Shown here: positions 8,458 through 17,301 of the stretch, in pieces
Layout of the letters: each line of letters starts with the position of its first letter
Position numbering within the stretch: position 1 is the stretch's first letter
NCBI RefSeq assembly: GCF_947489035.1
Contig: NZ_CANLCI010000004.1
Location: 62,001 to 126,000 of the forward strand
DNA from: an uncultured Ferrimonas sp.
GTDB taxonomy: Bacteria; Pseudomonadota; Gammaproteobacteria; Enterobacterales; Shewanellaceae
Length of the DNA stretch: 64,000 bases
Reading direction: 5' to 3'
The notes under the pieces: generated by a model
Database searches by the model: none
What the model was told of the DNA's origin: nothing
Seen by the model: only the letters and a program-made list of their open reading frames with translations
Program-made: the position numbers and the translations under genes

Positions 8458-10008
8458 TTAGCAGAAACGGCGCAGGGCAACGAACGCCAGCACCAACGCC
8501 AACGAACTGGCCACAAAGCCCAACAGTGCCGAACCGGTTACGCCAATGGCGAGGTAACCACAGGCGGCAATGGCCGCAACGGTTAAGGCATACGGCAACT
8601 GGGTGGTAACGTGGTCGATGTGGTGGCAACCGGCACCGGTGCCAGACAGCACCGTGGTATCAGAAATCGGCGAACAGTGATCTCCAAATACCGCACCGGC
8701 CAGTACCGCCGCCATCAACGGCAGCAGCATCGCCACGTCCGCCGCCAGCGCCACATCGGCGGCAATCGGCAGCATGATGGCAAAGGTGCCCCAGCTGGAA
8801 CCGGTAGAGAACGCGGTGACTCCAGCCAACACAAAGATCAACAACGGCAGCAACCACATCGGCATGCTGGTTTGCACCAAGGAAGCCAAGTACTTACCGG
8901 TTTCCAAATCGCCAATCACGCCAGCGATGGTCCAAGCAAACAGCAGAATGTATACCGCTGGCATCATTGAAGCTGCGCCGCTACGCAGGGCTTTGCCGAT
9001 GGTGGCGGCCGTTAAACGCTGCTTAATCACCACCAGCAGCGCCACCGCTAAGCTGGCTAAAGAAGCTTGGAACAGCGCAACGGTGGTGTCGGTGTTTTCC
9101 AGTGCGCCCATCACACTGAAGGCTTGCTCGCCTAAGTTGGCGGCGCCAGAGGCCAGCATAAAGTAAACCGATGCCACCACAAGGGTAAGGATTGGCAGCA
9201 ATAAGCCCCACACGGAACCGTTGTCGGCCTCTTCCAGTTCGTCATCCACCCCTGGTGGGTTGCCTTTACTGGTGTCCCATAACTGACCGCTGTTTTGAGT
9301 TCGGCTTACCGCCGCCCGCATTGGCCCAAATTGAATATCAAACACAATCACCAAAAACAACGTCGCCAGCGCAAAGATGGCGTACAGGTTCATTGGGATC
9401 ATGGTTAAAAAGGCGTTCAGTGCGCCGATGTCGGTGATCTCACGGGCGGCAAAGACCGAGCCAATCAAACCAACAATGTACGCGCCCCATGAGGAGATCG
9501 GTGCCATCACACACACTGGGGCGGCGGTGGAATCCACCCCGTAGGCCAGTTCTTCGCGGGAAACCTGATGATCGTCCGCCACTGGCTTGGCCACAGAACC
9601 AACCGCAAGGGTATTAAAGTAATCATCAATGAAGATCACCATTCCCAGTGCCATGGTCATTAGGCGGGCGTGGCGTTTGGTTTTGATGCGCTGACGTGCC
9701 CAAATGGCGAAGGCGCGGGCGGCACCGGAAGCATTAATTAAGGCGATGGTCATGCCCAACACCAGCAGGAAGCCCAGCAGCGGCACGTTCCAGCTGTCGA
9801 GGCCATCTTCGCCCCAAAACAACCCCAACGCACGGCGGCCAAGTTCGGCCACGGTATCCATGGGTGAAAACCCCGTCAGCATCAACACGCCAACTAAGAT
9901 CCCCAACCCCAAAGAGAGTAAGACTTTACGGCTGACAACAGCCATAACAATGGCGACCAGCGGTGGCAGCAGTGCAAAAATCGTATTATTAAATTCTAAA
10001 GAAACCAT
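8458..10008 (-). CDS. NhaC-family transporter, probable lysine carrier (LysW type)
   Basis: A 516-residue integral membrane protein of the NhaC Na+/H+ antiporter superfamily, with about 11-13 hydrophobic segments. Family hallmarks are the motif FIDDYFNTLAVGS near residue 120, the stretch APVCVMAPISSWGAY, and a late GDHCSPISDTTVLSG motif. The family exchanges Na+ for H+ or moves organic solutes. A lysine riboswitch directly upstream shows that expression answers to lysine. Comparative work on lysine riboswitches named such NhaC-type genes lysW, candidate lysine transporters, so I infer lysine uptake. The ATG at 10008 follows an in-frame stop and has only a weak purine-rich ribosome site. Lysine efflux or plain antiport cannot be excluded. 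Confidence 0.85.
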   Translation of the reverse strand: MVSLEFNNTIFALLPPLVAIVMAVVSRKVLLSLGLGILVGVLMLTGFSPMDTVAELGRRALGLFWGEDGLDSWNVPLLGFLLVLGMTIALINASGAARAFAIWARQRIKTKRHARLMTMALGMVIFIDDYFNTLAVGSVAKPVADDHQVSREELAYGVDSTAAPVCVMAPISSWGAYIVGLIGSVFAAREITDIGALNAFLTMIPMNLYAIFALATLFLVIVFDIQFGPMRAAVSRTQNSGQLWDTSKGNPPGVDDELEEADNGSVWGLLLPILTLVVASVYFMLASGAANLGEQAFSVMGALENTDTTVALFQASLASLAVALLVVIKQRLTAATIGKALRSGAASMMPAVYILLFAWTIAGVIGDLETGKYLASLVQTSMPMWLLPLLIFVLAGVTAFSTGSSWGTFAIMLPIAADVALAADVAMLLPLMAAVLAGAVFGDHCSPISDTTVLSGTGAGCHHIDHVTTQLPYALTVAAIAACGYLAIGVTGSALLGFVASSLALVLAFVALRRFC

Positions 10009-10099
10009 CTTTTATCATCATTATTTTTAAGATGGAGGCAACTGACACGGCCATGATGGCCGCGGGGGAAAAACAACAGAAGAATTGTTCCACCGTCCT

Positions 10100-10290
10100 T
10101 TCAGTAGCGCTCCATAGTTACGGTGAACCTGTCTTCCCGACAGAGATAACTATGGCAGTGCTGCATCTGTTAAATGCAGCCCCAGCGAGATGAGATGACG
10201 CTCAAATCACTTCGGCACTGACTCCTTTGGCCCAACGTCGACGGCGGTCAACCTCGATTGGGTTACTGATAGGCAGTGCGCCTCTACACA
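10100..10290 (-). promoter_or_regulatory. Lysine riboswitch (L-box aptamer)
   Basis: The minus strand between the ETF genes and the NhaC-type gene carries the conserved L-box parts in order: GTAGAGGCGC (10278-10287), an AGTA element, an AAAGGAG stretch, GTGCCGAAGTGA, CTGGG, a long CATAGTTA...TAACTATG stem capped by CTGTCGGGAAGACAG, and the closing GGAGCGCTACTGA (10101-10113). Start and end pair as P1 (GTAG with CTAC). Bound lysine normally stabilises the aptamer and lowers expression. A weak hairpin with a run of T (10065-10090) and the strong CGGCCAT-C-ATGGCCG hairpin (about 10048-10064) follow, so either attenuation or translation control is possible. Boundaries are approximate. Confidence 0.92.
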
Positions 10291-10394
10291 AGTAGGTTTG
10301 TTACGGCTTTACGCGTGTAACGGCAGCAATCTAACCATAGGGAAGGTTCGTTTGCCCTGAAGATAACGCCATTACGTGACGCAAGTCTCGGTTT

Positions 10395-11288
10395 TTATAA
10401 AATTTCCATGAGTTCAGGCAGGATCTGTTGCAGATCCCCAACTAAGGCAAAGTCCGCCAGCTGCATCAGCGGCGCGGCGCCATCTTGATTAACCGCAATG
10501 ACCGTTTCCGCTTGCTTGATCCCCGCCATGTGTTGAGTTGCCCCAGAGATCCCCAGACCGATATAACGCTGCGGCGCAATCAGCTGCCCCGTTTGGCCAA
10601 TCTGCAACTCGCTTGGTAAGGCGCCGGCATCAATCACTGGCCGCGTACCACCAATGGCCGCCCCCAGTTTATCCGCTAGGGCTTCCACCAGTTGCCATTG
10701 CTCGGCGGTGGCAACACCACGGCCAACCGCGATCACTGTGCTGGCCGTGGCCAGTGGCGGTCGCGCCGAAGCAAGCGGCTGCACCTGCCGCACTAAAGCG
10801 GTGGCCGCCGGTGCGGCTAGCAGCTGCTCCGGTAATGCGCTGCCATCGCCACGGCATGCAGTGGCAGCAAAGCCACTGGCCCGAACACTGAGGCAACACT
10901 CGATCCCAGCGCCATCAAACTGTTGCTCAATGGCGCCAGCCCAAGCCGGACGCTGCCATTGCTGCCCCGCAATGGCCGTTACTTCCGACACCATCGGTCG
11001 ATCCAGCATTGACGCCAGCAGCGGCAACAGCTCGCGCCCATACGGATCCGCGGCCATCAGCACCTGTTGGTGCCGCTGACAATGGGGCAGCAGCGCACGG
11101 GCAATGGCTTGGGGATCGTCGTGGTCGCTCACCGGCAATCGCATAACAGCTTGGGCGTTCGCCACCACGACCAGCGGCTGCGGCGCACAGACAATCACAT
11201 CAAAGGGTTGGCTCAGCTGCTCTACCGCGCCAAACAACTGCGGCCACTGGGCTTGGTTATGGTGGTGCAAAATCAATACGGCGCTCAT
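10395..11288 (-). CDS. etfA: Electron transfer flavoprotein, alpha subunit
   Basis: The alpha subunit binds FAD and, with beta, carries electrons from acyl-CoA and related dehydrogenases to the quinone pool. It has 297 residues. The N-terminal half is weakly conserved. The C-terminal FAD domain is clear: VIAVGRGV, LADKLGAAIGGTRPVIDAG, QIGQTGQLIAPQRYIGLGISG, QHMAGIKQAETVIAVN and a final DFALVGDLQQILPEL. The start overlaps the end of the beta gene by 4 bases (ATGA), so the two are translationally coupled. The N-terminus is divergent and His-rich. The acyl-CoA dehydrogenase at 55.9-57.6 kb may be a partner, but is not linked. Confidence 0.9.
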   Translation of the reverse strand: MSAVLILHHHNQAQWPQLFGAVEQLSQPFDVIVCAPQPLVVVANAQAVMRLPVSDHDDPQAIARALLPHCQRHQQVLMAADPYGRELLPLLASMLDRPMVSEVTAIAGQQWQRPAWAGAIEQQFDGAGIECCLSVRASGFAATACRGDGSALPEQLLAAPAATALVRQVQPLASARPPLATASTVIAVGRGVATAEQWQLVEALADKLGAAIGGTRPVIDAGALPSELQIGQTGQLIAPQRYIGLGISGATQHMAGIKQAETVIAVNQDGAAPLMQLADFALVGDLQQILPELMEIL

Positions 11289-12007
11289 GGGTTCGCTCCA
11301 ACAGTAGGACGCAACAACTCGGCCAGAGCCGTAACGTTATCAAGGGTTTCGCCACGGCGGCTGCGCTGCGACAAGCTCTGGCTAAGCATGACCGGGCCCT
11401 TAGCGGCGCTGAGCTCTGGCTCAAAGACGGTGATGGGCAGACGGCGCGCGCGGATCACCTTCGGCAGCGCCGCAAAGCGCGGGGTCGCTAAACGCAGATC
11501 GGCACTGATCACCAGCGGCAGGGGGGCCGCATATTGACCACGGCCACCGGCACACAGGCCAGAGCCGACAAGATCAGTGCCGTGGCACTGCAGTTGATCC
11601 ACCGCACTGAACAGCGGCCATTGCAATAATGCCGCCAGCCGCTGCGCCACTTGGTGGTTGTCGCCATCGCCGGATTGCTTGCCCAGCAACACCAGATCCG
11701 CCCCCACAGACTGCGCGCACTGTTGCAGTGCTTTCGCAATCTGCTGGCAATCATCTAACGGATAAGGAATATGAATGGCGTGATCGCAGCCCATGGCCAT
11801 CGCCGCACGCAAACCTTGCACACTGGGGCTTACGCTCACCACCGTTAATTGGCTGGCCTCCCCCTGTTCAAGCATTCGCAGCCCCTGCTCTAACGCCACT
11901 TCGCTAAAAGGATCCAGCATCAATTTGGTGTTATTTTCCGCACTGTTGCCATTCGCATCAATGGGCAAGGTTTGTGCAATCGTCTTTACCGCAACCAATA
12001 TTTTCAT
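11285..12007 (-). CDS. etfB: Electron transfer flavoprotein, beta subunit
   Basis: Partner of the alpha subunit; the beta subunit usually holds AMP structurally and contacts the dehydrogenase. About 240 residues, starting MKILVAVK as in the family. An in-frame GTG lies six bases earlier, but the ATG at 12007 has an AAGGG site at better spacing. Family blocks: LDPFSEVALEQGLRM, DLVLLGKQSGDGDNHQVAQRLAALLQWP and LPLVISADLRLATPRFAALP followed by IRARRLPI. The usual V-E-x-DGG-ET strand before the LP-VI block is replaced by SGLCAGGRGQYAAP, so the pair may belong to a side branch of the ETF family. First gene of the etfB-etfA operon. Confidence 0.9.
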   Translation of the reverse strand: MKILVAVKTIAQTLPIDANGNSAENNTKLMLDPFSEVALEQGLRMLEQGEASQLTVVSVSPSVQGLRAAMAMGCDHAIHIPYPLDDCQQIAKALQQCAQSVGADLVLLGKQSGDGDNHQVAQRLAALLQWPLFSAVDQLQCHGTDLVGSGLCAGGRGQYAAPLPLVISADLRLATPRFAALPKVIRARRLPITVFEPELSAAKGPVMLSQSLSQRSRRGETLDNVTALAELLRPTVGANP

Positions 12008-12328
12008 CTTCACCCTTGGTATTTCAGTTACTTAACTATTGCTGCAACCCAAATAGAGTCCACGACAGTCGAGCTTGAATTATCACATGCGTAAAGGTTC
12101 CGGTGGCAGCGAAACAGGGCAAATGAACGATGAAGATCACGAAAATAATCGCTTATTGGCAATAGTGCGCGAATACAATAGCGGCAAGGCCAAGGGATAA
12201 TGTTATTGAATAGAGCCTGAATGAATATTTTAATCTTGGTTGTATTGTTGCTTTTTTTTTTAAAAGTTTTATTCTTCAATTAAAGACATATTCTAACAAT
12301 CTCAAATTCAACAATAGGACATCTCAAT
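12008..12328. other. Divergent intergenic region, strongly AT-rich near the H-NS gene
   Basis: No gene was seen here. Toward 12328 the sequence becomes much richer in A and T than its surroundings, with a T9 run followed by AAAAG at about 12251-12265. Such bent AT-rich tracts are preferred by H-NS, so autoregulation is plausible. Promoters for etfB (leftward) and the H-NS gene (rightward) must lie here, but no box is clear enough to report. Confidence 0.5.
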
Positions 12329-12721
12329 ATGGCTGAGTTTATTGAAGTACTAACCCACGGTCGCCGCCTGAAAGCTCAACTGAAAGCACTGTCTCTGGAA
12401 GAATTACAAGAAGTAATTGAAAAGATGCAAGCGATCGCTGTTGAGCGTGAAGAAGAGCTGAAGGTTGAAAACGAAGCCAACGCAGAACGCATCGCTAAAA
12501 TTGAAGCACTGCGTAAAATGATGGCCGAAGATGGCATTAGCGTTGATGACTTAGGCGCAATGGCCGAAGTTAAAGTTCGTAAGAAGCGCGCGCCTCGTCC
12601 GCCAAAATACAAAATTGAAGTAAATGGCGAAGAGATCACTTGGACCGGCCAAGGCCGTACTCCTAAAGCAATTAAAGAGCGTTTAGACGCTGGCGCAAAC
12701 TTGGACGATTTCTTAATCTAA
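12329..12721 (+). CDS. hns: H-NS family nucleoid-associated protein
   Basis: Binds and bridges AT-rich DNA and silences transferred genes and many envelope or motility operons. It has 130 residues. The N-terminal ~80 residues form the charged coiled-coil oligomerisation region (EELQEVIEKMQAIAVEREEE). After a basic linker (KVRKKRAPRPPKY) comes the DNA-binding domain, with TWTGQGRTPKAI near residues 107-118 and the QGR core that enters the minor groove. The ATG follows an AGGAC site by 8 bases. It is a single-gene unit ending in a strong terminator. StpA-like paralogues look the same, so the symbol is by family. Confidence 0.93.
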   Translation: MAEFIEVLTHGRRLKAQLKALSLEELQEVIEKMQAIAVEREEELKVENEANAERIAKIEALRKMMAEDGISVDDLGAMAEVKVRKKRAPRPPKYKIEVNGEEITWTGQGRTPKAIKERLDAGANLDDFLI

Positions 12722-12735
12722 CTCCAATTGCGTTT

Positions 12736-12764
12736 AAAAAACGGCCGCCTATGCGGCCGTTTTT
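12736..12764 (+). terminator. Rho-independent terminator after the H-NS gene
   Basis: Stem AAAAACGGCCGC / GCGGCCGTTTTT with a CTAT loop and a T5 run. Confidence 0.92.
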
Positions 12765-12875
12765 GTTACAAAAAATTCATCTATTCTGCTGTCTCCACCC
12801 ATCAATACTGCTTACAAAACACATACCTACCTGTAACATACGCAGCTTCAATAAGTTCTCAAGGAAGCAAGAACA

Positions 12876-15800
12876 ATGAACCGCTGTTCCCAAGTCGGCA
12901 CTGCATTGTGGCTGGCAATAACCATAGCGCCAACGGCCGCCGCGATTGGCGAGCACCAACTGGCCATTAGTGATCAAACCCCGAGCTTAATCGCCTATAC
13001 CAACGTCAACTTAGTTGCTGCCCCTGGCGAATTTAACAGCAATGCGGTTGTAGTGATTAAAGACGGCAAGATCCACAGTGTGAATAACAATATTCCTGCT
13101 GGCGCAAAAGTAATCGATCTGGAAGGAAAATACCTCTACCCCGGATTTATCGATAGCTACAGCCAATACGGCTTAGATTGGCAGTACAGTTTTGACGAAT
13201 CCGATAAGCCCCAATATCAAATCGATCGTTTTGGCAGCCGACATCCCAACAGTGCTGTGCACAGTGAAATGGTGTGGTCGGATCATTTTAGCCCCGATAA
13301 AGATGCGGCTAAAAAGTGGCAAAAAAATGGTTTCACCAGCGTTCATTCCGCCTGGCAAGACGGTATTTTTCAAGGCCAAGGCTTTGTGGCTTCATTAGCC
13401 CAACAAAGCGACTATGGCCTGATATACCAACCTCAAAGTGGTGCTTGGTTGTCATTTGATAAAGGCAGTTCTCCGCTGGCCTACCCACAATCGGTCATGG
13501 GATCCATGGCGCTTATCCGCCAAGTGTTGGCCGAAGGGCAGTGGTATAAATCACAGCAGGGTAAACCACAGTTAGCACCGCAACAGAGCCTGCAGGCGTT
13601 AACCCAATTCAATAAACAGCCAGCCTTTTTTAAAGGTAAGCACCCAGATGATATTCTTCGTGCCGCAAAATTATTGAATAACAACAATGCGGTTTATCTT
13701 GGCACGGGCTTGGAATTTGAACGGATCCCGCAGCTGAAGCAGCTATCAATGCAATTAATTGTGCCGCTTAACTTCGCCCGTAAGCCGCAAATTGATTCCA
13801 TCTACGATCCCGCGCAGATCTCGCTCACAACATTACGCCACTGGGAGCGAAGCCCCAGCAATCTGGCCGAGTTAGCAAAACACAAATTACCCTTTGCCAT
13901 CACGTTAGAAGGGTTAGACGCCGACAAATTCCTGCCCAATTTACGCCAAGCGATGCAGCACGGCTTAACCGCCGAGCAAGCGTTAGCCGCACTGACCACC
14001 ACCCCCGCGCAATTCCTCGGGCTGGAACAACAGCTTGGCAAAATTGCCCCAGGTTACCGTGCCGATCTGGTGATCAGCGATGGCGATCTGTTTGTTGATG
14101 GCCGCATTGAAGCCGTCGTCACCCAAGGTCAATGGCAACAGATCGCCCCGAAGCACCGTTATGCCATCCGTGGCCAGTGGCAACTGGAGTGGCAGAACCA
14201 AGCGCTGGAGATGGCGCTGTTTGTTGAAGAGGGCAAACTCAAAGGCCAGTTTGAGCAGGGCGAAACCGTATTAACCCTAAACAAACTGAACGCCAGCCAA
14301 GCGGAGTTATCATTCCAGCTGGATACGGCCGAGCTGGGCGGCGAAGGTACGGCCACCGTCACTCTGAACGGCAACCGGGATTACTTAAGCGGTTACGCCC
14401 TGCTTAGCAGCGGCGAACGCATCGAAGTGTCAGCCAAACGGGGCGGCGAAAACGACGCCAAAGCCGATGACGTTGAACCACTGGCGCCGCTCGTCTCTCG
14501 CCAGACTTACCCCAACGTCGCCTTTGGCCAACCACAGCCCGTTAAGGCGCAATCGCTGCACATCAAAAATGCCACCATCTGGACCAGCACCGAGCAAGGC
14601 AATTTGCTGAACAGCGACGTGCTCGTGCGCCAAGGTAAGATCAGCAAAATTGGCCAGAACCTGAAAACCCCATCGGGCTACCAAGTGATCGACGCCAGCG
14701 GCAAGCACCTGACTGCGGGGATCATCGACGAACACTCCCACATCGCCATTCACGGCGGCGTTAACGAAGCGTCGGATAACATCAGTGCCGAAGTGCACAT
14801 TGGCGATGTGCTCGATCCCAGCGACATTCACATCTACCGCGCCTTAGCCGGTGGCGTAACCAGTGCCCAGCTGTTGCATGGCAGTGCCAATCCGATTGGT
14901 GGCCAAGCCCAAGTCATCAAGCTGCGCTGGGGAGCCGATGCCGACGGCTTGAAGTTCACCCAAGCCCCACCATCAATCAAGTTCGCCTTGGGGGAAAACG
15001 TTAAGCAAAGTAACTGGGGCGATGACTTTAAACAGCGCTACCCACAAACCCGCATGGGCGTAGAAGCGCTGCTGCGTGATGGCTTCCAGCGAGCGCGTAA
15101 CCAGCAGCAAGCTCAGCAGGATTACGACGACTTAAGCCGCAGCGCCAAAAAACGCACCGTGGCCCCGAAACCGGATCTGCGCCTGAATACGGTGTTAGAA
15201 GTGTTGAATAATGAACGTCACATTCACGTGCACTCGTACGTGCAGTCCGAGATCTTAATGATGCTCGACCTAGCCGCAGAGATGGACTTTAAGGTGCAAA
15301 CCTTCACCCACATTCTTGAAGGCTACAAGGTTGCCTCCGAGATGGCGGCAGCGGGCACCAGTGCTTCCACCTTTGCCGATTGGTGGGCCTATAAGTTTGA
15401 GGTGTACGACGCCATTCCGCAAAACGCCTGCTTGCTGAACGAACAAGGGGTGCTCACCAGCATCAACTCCGACAGCCGTGATTTGATCCGCCGCCTCAAC
15501 CAAGAAGCCGCGAAATCGATGATGTACTGCGGCATGGACGAACAGCAAGCGTGGCAAATGGTGACCTTAAACCCTGCCAAACAGCTGAAAGTCGATCACT
15601 TAGTGGGTTCCATCGAAACCGGCAAACAAGCGGATCTGGTGTTATGGAGCGCCAACCCGCTGTCGGTTTACGCCCGTGCAGAGCAAACGTGGATTGAAGG
15701 CGCCAGCTACTTCTCGTTAGCGCAAGATAAGCAGCAGCGCGATGCCGTTGCCAACGAACGCGCGGCCCTGCTGGCCAAAGTGATGGCCGATAGCAGCCCC

Positions 15801-15893
15801 GCCAGCGCAGGGATCTGGCTCACCCCAGAACCGGTTCCCGCGTGGCATTGCGACAGTGCCGGCCAAACCGCTCACGCCAACCACAGCCACTAG
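12876..15893 (+). CDS. Secreted two-domain amidohydrolase family protein
   Basis: A 1005-residue protein with a likely signal peptide (hydrophobic residues 8-23). It has two amidohydrolase-like halves joined by a beta-rich stretch (about 425-520). The second half looks catalytic: IIDEHSHI with H620 and H622, HIHVHSYVQSE, a further His in FTHILEGYK, and NSDSRDL with the usual metal-site Asp. It ends with TLNPAKQLKVD and GKQADLVLW, as in imidazolonepropionase-like enzymes. The first half keeps the fold (LYPGFIDSYSQYG) but has Tyr95 and Gln97 where HxH should be. An AAGGAAG site precedes the ATG. The next gene starts 8 bases past the stop. Substrate unknown; probably an imide, peptide or dipeptide-like compound in the periplasm. 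Confidence 0.85.
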   Translation: MNRCSQVGTALWLAITIAPTAAAIGEHQLAISDQTPSLIAYTNVNLVAAPGEFNSNAVVVIKDGKIHSVNNNIPAGAKVIDLEGKYLYPGFIDSYSQYGLDWQYSFDESDKPQYQIDRFGSRHPNSAVHSEMVWSDHFSPDKDAAKKWQKNGFTSVHSAWQDGIFQGQGFVASLAQQSDYGLIYQPQSGAWLSFDKGSSPLAYPQSVMGSMALIRQVLAEGQWYKSQQGKPQLAPQQSLQALTQFNKQPAFFKGKHPDDILRAAKLLNNNNAVYLGTGLEFERIPQLKQLSMQLIVPLNFARKPQIDSIYDPAQISLTTLRHWERSPSNLAELAKHKLPFAITLEGLDADKFLPNLRQAMQHGLTAEQALAALTTTPAQFLGLEQQLGKIAPGYRADLVISDGDLFVDGRIEAVVTQGQWQQIAPKHRYAIRGQWQLEWQNQALEMALFVEEGKLKGQFEQGETVLTLNKLNASQAELSFQLDTAELGGEGTATVTLNGNRDYLSGYALLSSGERIEVSAKRGGENDAKADDVEPLAPLVSRQTYPNVAFGQPQPVKAQSLHIKNATIWTSTEQGNLLNSDVLVRQGKISKIGQNLKTPSGYQVIDASGKHLTAGIIDEHSHIAIHGGVNEASDNISAEVHIGDVLDPSDIHIYRALAGGVTSAQLLHGSANPIGGQAQVIKLRWGADADGLKFTQAPPSIKFALGENVKQSNWGDDFKQRYPQTRMGVEALLRDGFQRARNQQQAQQDYDDLSRSAKKRTVAPKPDLRLNTVLEVLNNERHIHVHSYVQSEILMMLDLAAEMDFKVQTFTHILEGYKVASEMAAAGTSASTFADWWAYKFEVYDAIPQNACLLNEQGVLTSINSDSRDLIRRLNQEAAKSMMYCGMDEQQAWQMVTLNPAKQLKVDHLVGSIETGKQADLVLWSANPLSVYARAEQTWIEGASYFSLAQDKQQRDAVANERAALLAKVMADSSPASAGIWLTPEPVPAWHCDSAGQTAHANHSH

Positions 15894-15901
15894 GACTCAC
15901 C

Positions 15902-17173
15902 ATGACTAAATTGAACACCCTGCTGGCGCTGGTAGCGATCGCTATTAGCCCTGCCAGCCACAGCCACGATCTGCTGCCGGGCCAACAGGCCCAAGCGCAG
16001 CTGATCAGTAACGCGACCGTGCACACCCCGGAGGGCGTGCTCACCAACACCGACGTGTTGCTGCAAGCGGGCAAAATCGCCGCCATCGGCACCGATCTTG
16101 CCGCTGCTAACGCAACGGTATTAGACGCCAGTGGCAAGCACCTCTATCCCACCCTTATCGGCCTGGATAATCAGATTGGGTTAACCGAAATTGGCGCCGT
16201 ACGCGCCACCGTAGATAGCCGAGAAGTGGGGCTGATCAACCCCCAACTGCGCGCCGCCAGCGCCTTTAACATTGAATCGGAAGTGCTGCCAACGCTGCGA
16301 GCCAATGGCATCGGTTACGCCCAGCTCACCCCGAAAGGCGGCATGCTGGCCGGCCAATCGGCGTTGGTGCAGTTGGATGGTTGGAACGTACACGACGCCA
16401 TGGTTGCCGCTGACACCGGCGTGCACCTGTACTGGCCGGATGCGCGCTTAGCTCAGGGCAAACAACGGCAAGAGGGCGCCGAGCACTACGCCCGCCAGCA
16501 CCAACGCATCATTGATGCCTTTACCGACGCCAGTCACTACCTGCAGGTGCCCCGCCAGCAAATCGATACCCGTTGGCAAGCGATGGCGCAATTGATGCGT
16601 GGCCAATCCAGCCTGTTTGTGCACGCCAATCAGCAACGACAGATGGAGCACGCCATCGCCTTGGCGCAGCAATTTAAGCTGCAATTGGTGATTGTGGGTG
16701 GCTTCGACAGTTACCTGATGACCGACAGCTTGAAGGCCGCTAACGTCGCCGTGATCTACACCCACGGCAAAGGCCTGCCGCGCCACGCGGATCAACCATA
16801 CGATCTGGCCTTTCAAATTCCGGCCATGCTGGCCGACGCTGGGGTGGAATTTGCCCTTGCCTTTAGTGGCAGCTGGGAAAGCCGCAATCTGGCGTTTGTG
16901 GCCGGACAAGCGGTGGCCTTTGGCTTAGACAAAACCGCCGCATTGAATGCCATCAGTGCAACGCCCGCCAAGCTGTTGGGCCAACCACGGTTAGGCCGCA
17001 TTGAAGTCGGGGCACCGGCCAGTGTGATCCTCAGCCGTGGCGATCTGTTTGATCCAAGCCAACATGGGGTTGAACAGATGTGGTTGGCAGGCAAAGCCAT
17101 CAACCTGGATAACCGCCACCAACGCTTGTACCAAAAGTACCAGCAGCGTTATCAGCAGCAGGCTCAACAGTAA
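15902..17173 (+). CDS. Amidohydrolase-like exported protein lacking the HxH motif
   Basis: 423 residues with a signal peptide (MTKLNTLLALVAIAISPASHS). It resembles the first half of the preceding protein: a beta sandwich (QLISNATVHTPEGVL...GKIAAIG) and the segment LDASGKHLYPTLIGLDNQIG, where HxH is replaced by Asp89 and Gln91. The last part, LGQPRLGRIEVGAPASVILSRGDLF, is the family's C-terminal sandwich. A longer frame overlaps the upstream gene, but the ATG at 15902 is followed at once by the signal peptide, so I start there. It probably forms one operon and perhaps a complex with the upstream protein. Without metal ligands it is likely non-catalytic or uses another chemistry. Confidence 0.8.
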   Translation: MTKLNTLLALVAIAISPASHSHDLLPGQQAQAQLISNATVHTPEGVLTNTDVLLQAGKIAAIGTDLAAANATVLDASGKHLYPTLIGLDNQIGLTEIGAVRATVDSREVGLINPQLRAASAFNIESEVLPTLRANGIGYAQLTPKGGMLAGQSALVQLDGWNVHDAMVAADTGVHLYWPDARLAQGKQRQEGAEHYARQHQRIIDAFTDASHYLQVPRQQIDTRWQAMAQLMRGQSSLFVHANQQRQMEHAIALAQQFKLQLVIVGGFDSYLMTDSLKAANVAVIYTHGKGLPRHADQPYDLAFQIPAMLADAGVEFALAFSGSWESRNLAFVAGQAVAFGLDKTAALNAISATPAKLLGQPRLGRIEVGAPASVILSRGDLFDPSQHGVEQMWLAGKAINLDNRHQRLYQKYQQRYQQQAQQ

Positions 17174-17202
17174 GCCTCTGGTAACCATATCAGCGTCACA
17201 AC

Positions 17203-17230
17203 AGCGGAGCCCACGGGCTCCGCTTTTTTA
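17203..17230 (+). terminator. Rho-independent terminator after the amidohydrolase pair
   Basis: Stem AGCGGAGCCC / GGGCTCCGCT with a 2-base apex, followed by TTTTTT. Confidence 0.9.
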
Positions 17231-17301
17231 TCGGTTACGGCGGTTCAGCGCACCCACCGGAGTTGATATAATCGGCCTTTCCCTCTGCAATTGAGCCTTA
17301 T

